This document shows positions 56,558 through 64,000 of a stretch of 64,000 nucleotides of DNA, in pieces (the first letter of the stretch is position 1; the number at the start of each line of letters is the position of its first letter). Under the pieces are notes generated by a model, which saw nothing but the letters and a program-made list of their open reading frames with translations, ran no database searches and had not been told where the DNA came from. The stretch comes from Pseudomonas sp. S35 (GTDB lineage: Bacteria; Pseudomonadota; Gammaproteobacteria; Pseudomonadales; Pseudomonadaceae). Location of the stretch: positions 4,650,001 through 4,714,000 of the forward strand of contig NZ_CP019431.1 of NCBI RefSeq assembly GCF_009866765.1, in the 5' to 3' direction. Both the position numbers and the translations under genes were made by a program.

Positions 56558-57094
56558 TTAAGGATTACGCGCCAGATTGCCTGGCAATACACGTTTGGCG
56601 CTCAGGTAAGCATTCTGCCAATACGCCTTGGACAGGGTGTCCAGCTTCACCGTACCGCCCGTTTGCGGCGCATGGACAAAGCGGCCCTCGCCCACATAGA
56701 TCCCGGCATGGCTGACCTGTGAACCGCCACCGGTGGCGAAGAACAGCAGGTCACCGGTTTGCAGGTTTTGCTCACTGACGTCCTGGGCGCGCATCACGAT
56801 CAACTCGCGAGTGGTACGTGGCAGGGAGATTCCAGCGGCATCGCGGTAGACAAAGCCAATCAGGCCGCTGCAGTCAAAACCGGAGTCTGGGGTGTTGCCG
56901 CCCCAGCGGTAAGGCGTGCCGACCAGGCCCAACGCGCGAAAGAGCACGTCTTCGGCAACAGGCGAGAAATTCTGGGTGGAATAGTTGAACACCGGCTTGG
57001 GCTTGGCCGCCACGGGCGCAGGTGGCGGACGACTGGCGCAGGCGCTGAGGAGCGCGGCGCACACAAGAAGAACGAGGCGGGCTGACGTCGACAT
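56558..57094 (-). CDS. NlpC/P60 family lipoprotein endopeptidase
   Basis: A 178-aa lipoprotein (lipobox LSAC, Cys19) with a Pro-rich spacer and an NlpC/P60 domain from about 48. The catalytic residues Cys75 (GFDCSGLIGFVY), His129 (VSHAGIYVG) and His141 (FVHAP) are intact. This family cuts the peptide of peptidoglycan, as Spr/MepS does in E. coli. A paralogue lies next upstream on the same strand, about 140 bp apart. Confidence 0.92.
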   Translation of the reverse strand: MSTSARLVLLVCAALLSACASRPPPAPVAAKPKPVFNYSTQNFSPVAEDVLFRALGLVGTPYRWGGNTPDSGFDCSGLIGFVYRDAAGISLPRTTRELIVMRAQDVSEQNLQTGDLLFFATGGGSQVSHAGIYVGEGRFVHAPQTGGTVKLDTLSKAYWQNAYLSAKRVLPGNLARNP

Positions 57095-57238
57095 GTGCAG
57101 AACAATCCTGGTCTGGATGCGGCTTTCGCTGCCGAACGCTGAAAACCAGAACGCGCAAGCAAAGCTCGCGCGAACGGATTACAACAATGTCCAGGGATTC
57201 TAGCGCTTACGTGTCAAACTTCAAGTATCACTTTAACT

Positions 57239-57883
57239 TTACTTGCTAGCGGTAACCGTCGTCGGGGCCATGGCGAGTGCGCGCTTGGCTTCGATGAAGG
57301 TTTTGCTCCAGTAACTGTCGCCCAGGCTATCGACCCGGACACCACCGCTGCGACGGCTGCTGGAGTGGATAAACTGGTTATCACCCAAGTAGATACCGGC
57401 GTGACTGACACGACCACGGCCTGCAGTACTGAAGAAAAGCAGATCACCAGGCTTGAGGTTGTTGCGCGCGACCAACGGTGCTTTCACGTTGATCATTTCG
57501 CGCGTCGAGCGCGGCAGGTTCATGCCGGCTTCTTCACGAAAGAGGTAGCCGATGAAACCGCTGCAGTCGAAGCCGGCTTCAGAGGTACCGCCGAAACGGT
57601 AACGGGTACCGATCAGGGACATGCCGCGTTCGAGGATGCTGTCGGCCAGGACCGGAAGCTGGTAAGGCTTGTTGCCGGAGAAATCGGCCAGTTCCTTGTC
57701 AGTCGTCTGCTCTTCCTTATAAAGAGTTTCTTCATAAACAGAAGCGGACTGCGCAGCGACGAATTTTGCCTGGGACTGTTGTTGAGGCTTTTGCTGCTCA
57801 ACCACCTGTTGAGGGTGGGAGGCGCAGCCAAACAACAGGGTAACGAGTGCGAGAGGCACGAGGGGTGCGAAGCGATTTAGCAT
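57239..57883 (-). CDS. NlpC/P60 family lipoprotein endopeptidase, paralogue
   Basis: A 214-aa lipoprotein (Cys20 in LLFGC) with a longer Gln-rich linker (25-75) than its neighbour, then the NlpC/P60 domain with Cys107 (GFDCSGFIGYLF), His161 (VSHAGIYLG) and His173 (FIHSSS). The two genes look like an old tandem duplication. The ATG at 57883 is preferred to a GTG two codons earlier. The 57884-58096 gap to hda holds nothing I can name. Confidence 0.92.
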   Translation of the reverse strand: MLNRFAPLVPLALVTLLFGCASHPQQVVEQQKPQQQSQAKFVAAQSASVYEETLYKEEQTTDKELADFSGNKPYQLPVLADSILERGMSLIGTRYRFGGTSEAGFDCSGFIGYLFREEAGMNLPRSTREMINVKAPLVARNNLKPGDLLFFSTAGRGRVSHAGIYLGDNQFIHSSSRRSGGVRVDSLGDSYWSKTFIEAKRALAMAPTTVTASK

Positions 57884-58096
57884 GGGCACGACCGTGGCTG
57901 ATGTGTAAAGAAGCCGAGACTATGCCCTCTCTTACATTCATTTGCAAATTCAATCGGGAATTATGTGACTTTTGATTTTGGCCATAACATCTAAGCCCTT
58001 AACCCCCTATAAGCGCCTGTCGCGTGGCAAAAACAGCCAAAACGCGAATTTTCTGACGCCTGGATTTTGCCGAAGCCCCCGAAAACACAGGGCTGG

Positions 58097-58801
58097 CTAC
58101 CAGCCGAGGGTTTCCTTGAGGAAGGGAATAGTCAGCTTGCGCTGCGCCTGCAAAGAGGCCTGATCAAGCTGCTCGAGCAAGTCGAACAATGCGCTCATGC
58201 TGCGTGTGCCACGGGTGAGGATAAAGTGCCCGACCTCGTCGGTGAGGTGCAGGCCCCGACGCGACGCGCGCAGTTGCAGGGCGCGCAATTTGTCTTCGTC
58301 GGACAGCGGGCGCATCTGGAAGATCAGCGCCAGGGTGAGACGCGACTTAAGGTCGGCCAACTTGACGGGCAACTCGCGGGGCGACGTGGAGGCGGCAATC
58401 AACAAGCGTCGGCCGCTGTCGCGTAAGCGGTTGAACAGGTGAAACAGCGCCTCTTCCCAGTCGGCCTTGCCGGCAATCGCCTGCAGGTCGTCCAGGCACA
58501 CCAGTTCGTATTGCTCAAGGTGGTCGAAGATCCCGATACCGCGATCCATCAGCTCAGCCAACGGCAGGTACACCGCCGGCTCCCCCATCTGCTCGAAACG
58601 CAAACAGGCGGCCTGCAACAGGTGGGTACGCCCCACGCCATGCTTGCCCCACAGATAGATCAGGCTTTCAGTCCACCCGGCGTCGGCTTCGCAGAGCCGC
58701 TCAACATAGCCGAGTGCAGCGGCATTGGCGCCTGGGTAGTAATTGATAAAGGTGGCGTCATCACGCAGACGCACACCTAAGGGCAGCTGAATCGGTTTCA
58801 T
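58097..58801 (-). CDS. hda: DnaA regulatory inactivator Hda
   Basis: A 234-aa AAA+ protein similar to the DnaA core. With the sliding clamp it stimulates ATP hydrolysis by DnaA and so stops over-initiation of replication. The N-terminal IQLPLGVRL segment is the clamp-binding motif. It has the Walker A-like GKHGVGRTHLLQAA, Walker B VCLDDLQAI, and the sensor region RLTLALIFQMRPL. The gene is monocistronic. Confidence 0.95.
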   Translation of the reverse strand: MKPIQLPLGVRLRDDATFINYYPGANAAALGYVERLCEADAGWTESLIYLWGKHGVGRTHLLQAACLRFEQMGEPAVYLPLAELMDRGIGIFDHLEQYELVCLDDLQAIAGKADWEEALFHLFNRLRDSGRRLLIAASTSPRELPVKLADLKSRLTLALIFQMRPLSDEDKLRALQLRASRRGLHLTDEVGHFILTRGTRSMSALFDLLEQLDQASLQAQRKLTIPFLKETLGW

Positions 58802-58966
58802 GCTGACTGAACGGCTCCCATCGAACCGTTAGTGGCCTCTGTGTAAAGTTTGCAAAGTTTATACCCGTGACGCCGGGCGCACAATGCAGCAGACCACAAG
58901 CAAAATCAAAGGTTTGCGTTAACTTGCCAGTTTTAGGCAGATTGCTTGACGCCGCCCGCCCATAAA

Positions 58967-58992
58967 CAACAAACCCGGCCGAAGCCGGGTTT
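58967..58992 (-). terminator. Terminator of the AI-2E permease gene
   Basis: A 9-bp stem AAACCCGGC / GCCGGGTTT with a four-base loop (CGAA), just beyond the stop codon. The minus strand continues with a T-rich GTTGTTTATG. Confidence 0.82.
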
Positions 58993-59004
58993 GTGACGCA
59001 GCGG

Positions 59005-60078
59005 TTACAGGTCGGGGTCTTCGACGCCCGTGTACACATCCGAATCCTTGTACAGATCGTGCATATGGCGCACCAGCACCATGATCACGGCCGCCACTGG
59101 CAATGCCAGCAAGATACCGGTAAAGCCAAACAGCTCACCGCCGGCCAGGATCGCAAAGATCACCGCCACCGGGTGCAGGCCAATCCGGTCCCCTACCAAC
59201 AACGGCGTCAGCACCATGCCTTCAAGGGCCTGGCCAACCATGAACACCGCAACGATCCCGAGCATCGGGTACAGGTCGCCGCCAAACTGGAACAGGCCCG
59301 CCACCAGCGCCGCACCGATACCGATCACAAAGCCCATATAAGGAACGATCGCGGCCAAACCTGCGATCAGGCCAATCAACAGGCCCAGTTCCAGGCCGAT
59401 GGCCATCAGGCCGGCGGCATAAATAACCCCCAGCGCCAGCATCACCAGCAACTGGCCCCGCACAAACGCGCCGAGCACTTCATGGCACTCACCCGCCAGG
59501 GACACGATGCGCTCCTCACGGTCACGCGGCAGCAGGCTGCGGATCTTGGCCATCATGATGTCCCAGTCGCGCAGCAGGTAGAACGCCACCACGGGGATCA
59601 GCACGAGGTTGGTCAACCAACCAATCAACGCCAGGCTCGACGCCGTGGCCTGGCTGAGGATCACACCGACGATATCGGTGGTCTGCCCCATATGCTCGCT
59701 AATCGCCGCCTTGACCTTGTCGAACTTCCAGAAACCATCCGACAACCCCAGCTTGGCCTGCGCCCACGGCATGGCCGTGTGTTGCAGCCAGTCGAGCATC
59801 TGCGGCGCCAGTTCATAAAGGCGAAACAGTTGCTTGGCCAGCATCGGCACCAGCACCAGCACCAACGCGGTGATGATCAACGTGAACAGCGCAAACACCG
59901 CCACTACGCCCAAGGTGCGTGACAGACCAGCTTTCTCCAGGCGATCCACCACAGGATCAAATAGATAGGCCAGCAGCAACGCAACCAGGAACGGCGTCAG
60001 GATCGAATGCAGCAAGAACACAAAAACGCACAGCAGGACGATCCCGCCAAGCCACACCCAACGACGCGTATCCGCCAT
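59005..60078 (-). CDS. AI-2E family transporter (PerM-like)
   Basis: A 357-aa inner-membrane protein with about eight helices. The N-terminal pair (VWLGGIVLLCVFVFLL and LVALLLAYLFDPVVDRLEKA) and the C-terminal repeats (GLEVGLLIGLIAG-like region, PYMGFVIGIGAALVAG, GMVLTPLLVGDRIGLHPVAVI) mark the family. It includes the AI-2 exporter TqsA, but most members, like PerM, have unproven roles. GGAG six bases before the ATG gives the start. Its position near purM is common in gammaproteobacteria. Confidence 0.92.
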   Translation of the reverse strand: MADTRRWVWLGGIVLLCVFVFLLHSILTPFLVALLLAYLFDPVVDRLEKAGLSRTLGVVAVFALFTLIITALVLVLVPMLAKQLFRLYELAPQMLDWLQHTAMPWAQAKLGLSDGFWKFDKVKAAISEHMGQTTDIVGVILSQATASSLALIGWLTNLVLIPVVAFYLLRDWDIMMAKIRSLLPRDREERIVSLAGECHEVLGAFVRGQLLVMLALGVIYAAGLMAIGLELGLLIGLIAGLAAIVPYMGFVIGIGAALVAGLFQFGGDLYPMLGIVAVFMVGQALEGMVLTPLLVGDRIGLHPVAVIFAILAGGELFGFTGILLALPVAAVIMVLVRHMHDLYKDSDVYTGVEDPDL

Positions 60079-60114
60079 ACACCACTCCATTGCTTCTATA
60101 TAAAGGAAGAACGT

Positions 60115-61155
60115 TTACCAATGAAAATGCAGTTGTGCCTGAGGCTCAGGTGCCACGGCCGGTTGCACGCCATCTGCTACCGGTTGCTGCGCATGCACCT
60201 CAGCCGCAGGACCTTCCTGCAGCCTGGCCAGACTCAACTGGCTACGTAACTGATCGGCGCTACCGTTGACGCGATACACAATGCGATCACCATCGACCAG
60301 GACCGGCTGGCCAGCAAACGGCTCGAGCAAATGCTCCAGCGCGGCATACCGCTCCAGGGTCATCCCCTGCACTTCCAGCAATTGATCGGCACTGATGCCC
60401 GGCTTGACCGCAAAACGCGGCGCCAGCTTTTGGCTGATCGCCAGCATCACCGCATCAGCCACCGCGCCGGTGTCAGCCCCTTGCGCGGTGCCTTGCTCGC
60501 TCTTGTCGCCCAGCCACAAACGCCATTTTGCCTGCCATTGGTTGCCTTCCTGGCGCGCGTGCACGGCCAGCAGGGCATCCGCTGCATAGCGCTCGGAAGC
60601 AGCGCGCAAGGGTTCGGCGTCGGCGCTTTCCAGGTTTGGCGCGGTGGCGACGACCTGCTCATCCAGATCCCCCAAGGGCAGGCGCAACGGCAGGCCACGG
60701 TGCTGCGCCGCACGGCGCAACGCTTGGGCGACGGCCTGACCATCCCCCACCAGGCTGCTGCCTTCGGTGGAGTCGTTCAGCCACCAGCCGAGGATCGACG
60801 GGCGATTGCGCCCCCAGACCGACAAGCCTGCGTCGTGCAGGGCGCGGTCGGTGCTGACCGGGTCGAAATCCACTTGCAGGCTCTCGGGCGGGCCGGCGTC
60901 ATAGCCGTATTGCGTGATGATTTGTTGCGGGTCCTGGCGAACCGCCGCCAGGCCCGGGCCATCGGCAGCCTTGGCGTCGCCGGTCAGGCGGATCACCAAG
61001 GTTTGCACCGCATGCTGGATGGCTTGGTCGCGCTCTTGGGGCGATTGGCTGCTGACAGGTTCAAGTACTTGATACAGGCCATTGAAGGTTTCGGCATGAC
61101 TCGCCAGGCTGACCAACGACAAACAGCCCACAAAAAAGAAATTACACAGACGCAT
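60115..61155 (-). CDS. DUF2066 domain protein, secreted
   Basis: A 346-aa protein with a signal peptide (MRLCNFFFVGCLSLVSLASHA) followed by the DUF2066 domain (ETFNGLYQVLEPVSSQSPQ to about residue 250). The C-terminus is Ala/Pro/Gln-rich and low in complexity. The function is unknown. It sits in the conserved order DUF2066 - perM-like - hda opposite to purM, which is usual in pseudomonads. Confidence 0.85.
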   Translation of the reverse strand: MRLCNFFFVGCLSLVSLASHAETFNGLYQVLEPVSSQSPQERDQAIQHAVQTLVIRLTGDAKAADGPGLAAVRQDPQQIITQYGYDAGPPESLQVDFDPVSTDRALHDAGLSVWGRNRPSILGWWLNDSTEGSSLVGDGQAVAQALRRAAQHRGLPLRLPLGDLDEQVVATAPNLESADAEPLRAASERYAADALLAVHARQEGNQWQAKWRLWLGDKSEQGTAQGADTGAVADAVMLAISQKLAPRFAVKPGISADQLLEVQGMTLERYAALEHLLEPFAGQPVLVDGDRIVYRVNGSADQLRSQLSLARLQEGPAAEVHAQQPVADGVQPAVAPEPQAQLHFHW

Positions 61156-61499
61156 GGAAGATTCCCGAACGACAAATTTAGCGGCTGGAACAGACCGTGT
61201 GAACGCGGTTTGCCATGGCTGTGACCACGCCGACCAGTAAAACATTCACAGGGTCTTGGTAAGTTTTCATGCTGTCATAACGATAGCGGGTTCAAGGCTA
61301 TACCTTAATACATGCCACAGCAGAGCCGATTAGCATTTTTTTAACCTCATATGGCCCTGCCCGTCGGCCCGAGGATGGCCGCTGCCCCTCAAGCCTGATA
61401 AAATCGCGCGCCTTCGCAGACCGTCACCGGCTAGGCCTTTTACCAAAAGCGCCTGCCCGCTCGGTCGTTACCCCTGAATCCCCCCTAAAGGCCTGGATC
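61156..61499. other. 344-bp divergent promoter region of purM and the DUF2066 gene
   Basis: No open frame of note. It should hold the two divergent promoters. TGATAAAAT at 61397-61405 could be the purM -10 region, but no good -35 partner is seen. I see no clear PurR-type operator. Confidence 0.5.
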
Positions 61500-62558
61500 A
61501 TGAGCAAGCAACCCTCCCTGAGCTACAAGGACGCCGGTGTAGACATCGACGCCGGTGAAGCATTGGTCGAACGCATCAAGAGCGTCGCCAAGCGCACTGC
61601 GCGCCCCGAAGTCATGGGCGGCCTGGGCGGTTTTGGCGCCCTCTGCGAAATCCCGGCCGGCTACAAGCAGCCTGTGCTGGTTTCCGGCACCGATGGCGTG
61701 GGCACCAAGCTGCGTCTGGCCCTGAACCTGAACAAGCACGACAGCATCGGTATCGACCTGGTCGCCATGTGCGTCAACGACCTGGTGGTATGCGGCGCCG
61801 AGCCGTTGTTCTTCCTCGACTACTACGCCACCGGCAAGCTCAACGTTGAGACCGCTACCCAGGTAGTGACCGGCATTGGCGCTGGCTGCGAATTGTCGGG
61901 TTGTTCCCTGGTCGGCGGTGAAACCGCTGAAATGCCAGGCATGTACGAAGGCGAAGACTACGACCTGGCCGGTTTCTGCGTCGGTGTTGTAGAAAAAGCC
62001 GAGATCATCGACGGCTCCAAAGTGGCTGCCGGCGACGCCCTGCTCGCCCTGCCGTCCTCTGGCCCGCACTCCAACGGCTACTCGCTGATCCGCAAGATCA
62101 TCGAAGTGTCCGGCGCCGACATCGAGAACATCCAACTCGACGGCAAGCCGCTGACCGACCTGCTGATGGCCCCGACCCGTATCTACGTCAAGCCACTGCT
62201 CAAGCTGATCAAGGACACCGGCGCGGTCAAAGCCATGGCCCACATCACGGGTGGCGGCCTGCTGGACAACATCCCACGCGTGCTGCCAAAAGGCGCCCAG
62301 GCGATTGTCGACGTGGCCAGCTGGCAGCGTCCTGCAGTCTTCGACTGGCTGCAAGAGAAAGGCAACGTCAACGAAACTGAAATGCACCGCGTGCTGAACT
62401 GCGGCGTGGGCATGGTCATTTGCGTGGCGCAAGAGCACGTTGAAACCGCACTGAACGTCCTGCGCGAAGCTGGCGAGCAGCCTTGGGTCATCGGCCAGAT
62501 CGCCACCGCTGCCGAAGGCGCGGCCCAGGTTGAACTGAAGAACCTCAAGGCTCATTAA
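61500..62558 (+). CDS. purM: Phosphoribosylformylglycinamidine cyclo-ligase (AIR synthetase)
   Basis: A 352-aa purine synthesis enzyme of usual length: ATP-dependent ring closure of FGAM to AIR. Family marks: [52 protein letters not shown], and [11 protein letters not shown]. The stop overlaps the purN start by one base (TAATG), so the two are coupled. The window's divergent partner gene is unrelated to purines. Confidence 0.98.
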   Translation: MSKQPSLSYKDAGVDIDAGEALVERIKSVAKRTARPEVMGGLGGFGALCEIPAGYKQPVLVSGTDGVGTKLRLALNLNKHDSIGIDLVAMCVNDLVVCGAEPLFFLDYYATGKLNVETATQVVTGIGAGCELSGCSLVGGETAEMPGMYEGEDYDLAGFCVGVVEKAEIIDGSKVAAGDALLALPSSGPHSNGYSLIRKIIEVSGADIENIQLDGKPLTDLLMAPTRIYVKPLLKLIKDTGAVKAMAHITGGGLLDNIPRVLPKGAQAIVDVASWQRPAVFDWLQEKGNVNETEMHRVLNCGVGMVICVAQEHVETALNVLREAGEQPWVIGQIATAAEGAAQVELKNLKAH

Positions 62559-63208
62559 TGTCCCAGACCTGTGATGTCGTGGTGCTGCTCTCCGGCACCG
62601 GCAGTAACTTGCAGGCCTTGATCGACAGCACGCGCACCGGCGACAGCCCGGTGCGCATCGCTGCGGTGATCTCCAACCGCAGCGACGCCTACGGCCTGCA
62701 ACGCGCCACCGATGCGGGCATCGACACCCGCTCGCTGGATCACAAGGCTTTCGAAGGCCGCGAGGCCTTCGACAGCGCCTTGATCGAACTGATCGATGCT
62801 TTCAATCCCAAACTCGTGGTACTGGCCGGTTTCATGCGCATCCTCAGCGCTGATTTCGTACGGCACTATGAAGGGCGCCTACTCAATATCCATCCGTCCC
62901 TGCTGCCCAAATACAAGGGCATGCACACCCATCAACGCGCCCTCGACGCCGGTGACAGCGAGCACGGCTGCAGCGTGCACTTCGTCACCGAGGAACTCGA
63001 TGGCGGGCCTCTGGTCGTACAGGCAGTGGTTCCGGTAGAGTCGCACGACTCGGCGCAGACGCTTGCGCAACGGGTTCATACCCAGGAACACAGGATTTAC
63101 CCGCTGGCTGTGCGCTGGTTTGCCGAGGGGCGGTTGATTCTTGGTGATCAGGGTGCATTATTGGACGGTCAGTTACTCGCGGCCAGCGGCCACTTGATTC
63201 GAACCTAG
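62558..63208 (+). CDS. purN: Phosphoribosylglycinamide formyltransferase
   Basis: A 216-aa folate-dependent enzyme that formylates GAR, the third step of purine synthesis. It has VVLLSGTGSNLQALID (phosphate binding, 8-23), the catalytic Asn and His in LLNIHPSLLPKYKG (near 108-121), and the Asp of ELDGGPLVVQ. It directly follows purM as in most gammaproteobacteria. Confidence 0.97.
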   Translation: MSQTCDVVVLLSGTGSNLQALIDSTRTGDSPVRIAAVISNRSDAYGLQRATDAGIDTRSLDHKAFEGREAFDSALIELIDAFNPKLVVLAGFMRILSADFVRHYEGRLLNIHPSLLPKYKGMHTHQRALDAGDSEHGCSVHFVTEELDGGPLVVQAVVPVESHDSAQTLAQRVHTQEHRIYPLAVRWFAEGRLILGDQGALLDGQLLAASGHLIRT

Positions 63209-63216
63209 GAGATTTT

Positions 63217-63930
63217 ATGCGTCGCGCCTTGCTCTTCGCTTTTGCTCTGTTTGCCTTGCCTACCGTGCAAGCGGCAGACCTTCACCCTTTCTCCGCCAGC
63301 TATACCGCCGACTGGAAACAGTTGCCCATGAGTGGCTCGGCCGAACGCAGCCTGGTCAAGAATGGCGACGGCACCTGGACCTTGAATTTCAAGGCCTCGA
63401 TGATGATCGCCAGCCTGACCGAAACCAGCGTGATCCTGTTTGACAAGGACACCCTGCAGCCCAAGAGCTACACCTTCGAGCGTGGTGGCCTGGGCAAGGC
63501 CAAGAAGATCAACCTGGACTTCGACCAGACGGCCAAGAAAGTCACCGGTTTTGAAAACAAAGACCCGGTCAACGTGGCCCTGCAAAGCAGCATGCTCGAC
63601 AAGTCGACCTACCAGCTTGCCTTGCAACGCGATGTGGCGGCAGGCAAGAAGAGCATGAGCTACAACGTGGTTGAAGGCACCGACGTCGACACCTACGACT
63701 TCCGCGTGATCGGCCCGGAAAAGGTCCAGACCAAGGTAGGCTCCATCGACGCGATCAAGGTCGAGCGCGTGCGCGACCCGACGCAGAGCAAGCGCATCAC
63801 CCAGATGTGGTTTGCCAAGGACCAGGGCGGCATCCTGGTTGCCCTGCGCCAGGTTGAGACCGACGGCAAGGAATACAACATCATGCTGCAAGACGGTACC
63901 GTTGACGGCAAGGCTGTCAAAGGCAACTGA
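63217..63930 (+). CDS. DUF3108 domain protein, secreted
   Basis: A 237-aa protein with a signal peptide (MRRALLFAFALFALPTVQA) and the DUF3108 domain over most of the rest (HPFSASYTADWKQLPMSGSA onward, QTKVGSIDAIKVER). Family members are periplasmic and of unknown function. It starts 8 bp after purN and likely shares the purMN transcript. Confidence 0.88.
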   Translation: MRRALLFAFALFALPTVQAADLHPFSASYTADWKQLPMSGSAERSLVKNGDGTWTLNFKASMMIASLTETSVILFDKDTLQPKSYTFERGGLGKAKKINLDFDQTAKKVTGFENKDPVNVALQSSMLDKSTYQLALQRDVAAGKKSMSYNVVEGTDVDTYDFRVIGPEKVQTKVGSIDAIKVERVRDPTQSKRITQMWFAKDQGGILVALRQVETDGKEYNIMLQDGTVDGKAVKGN

Positions 63931-63952
63931 GTGCACGGATGAGCTGAACAAG

Positions 63953-63979
63953 AGCCTCGCTGAATGCGGGGCTTTTTTT
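63953..63979 (+). terminator. Terminator after the purM-purN-DUF3108 run
   Basis: An 8-bp stem AGCCTCGC / GCGGGGCT (one G-T pair) with a short loop (TGAAT), followed by a run of seven T. Confidence 0.88.
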
Positions 63980-64000
63980 CGCCTGCAGGTTTTGCCTTGA

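Overview
The window is chromosomal DNA of a Pseudomonas, most likely of the P. fluorescens group. Reasons: GC-rich coding sequence; the FleQ/FleS/FleR flagellar cascade with RpoN-type promoters; the PhhR/phhABC phenylalanine module; a PlpD-type patatin autotransporter; an aerobic-type cob cluster; and several intergenic hairpins built on the 16-mer GTGGGAGGGGGCTTGC, a REP family typical of fluorescent pseudomonads. No tRNA, rRNA, IS element, prophage, CRISPR array or defence island was seen.

Layout. (1) 1-21180, nearly all minus strand: a large flagellar cluster. In transcription order from the right it reads flgFGHIJKL, a ketoacyl-ACP synthase III-like gene, fliC, flaG, fliD, fliS, fliT, fleQ, fleS-fleR, fliE-fliF-fliG (fliG runs off the left edge). 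RpoN-type -24/-12 promoters stand before flgF, fleS and fliE and a sigma-28 promoter before fliC, so the FleQ > FleSR > FliA hierarchy can be read from the DNA. (2) 21447-25709: phhR divergent from phhA-phhB-phhC, with a PhhR box between. (3) 25773-31463: LpxH-like phosphoesterase, AraC regulator, EamA exporter, a glycine-rich membrane protein, a SelW-like CxxC protein and the PlpD-type phospholipase. (4) 31553-41081: MarR regulator, recQ, YecA-like and YbaN-like proteins, an SSS-type hybrid kinase (MxtR/CrbS type), rmuC and a Sel1-like protein. (5) 41082-43277: the least ordinary stretch. It has three small proteins of unknown function, a 443-bp non-coding block with two strong hairpins, and a host-encoded relative of a phage protein. 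(6) 43424-47137: FadL porin, periplasmic GPx-like protein, a 39-aa membrane peptide, an MFS exporter and its MarR regulator with matching palindromic operators. (7) 47180-56488: ten cobalamin genes (cobO, cobB, bluB, cobD, cobC, cobQ, cobU, cobT, the alpha-ribazole phosphatase gene, cobS), nearly all overlapping, behind a class-I cobalamin riboswitch. These cover late B12 assembly (adenosylation, amidation, aminopropanol arm, lower ligand, nucleotide loop); the corrin-ring genes are not here. (8) 56558-63930: two tandem NlpC/P60 lipoproteins, hda, an AI-2E family permease, a DUF2066 protein, purM-purN and a DUF3108 protein.

No convincing new defence or mobile system was found. The best leads are the structured non-coding block at 41846-42288, the KAS III gene standing alone in the usual flagellin-modification slot, and a REP hairpin that forms the 3' end of cobB and the translation start region of bluB.
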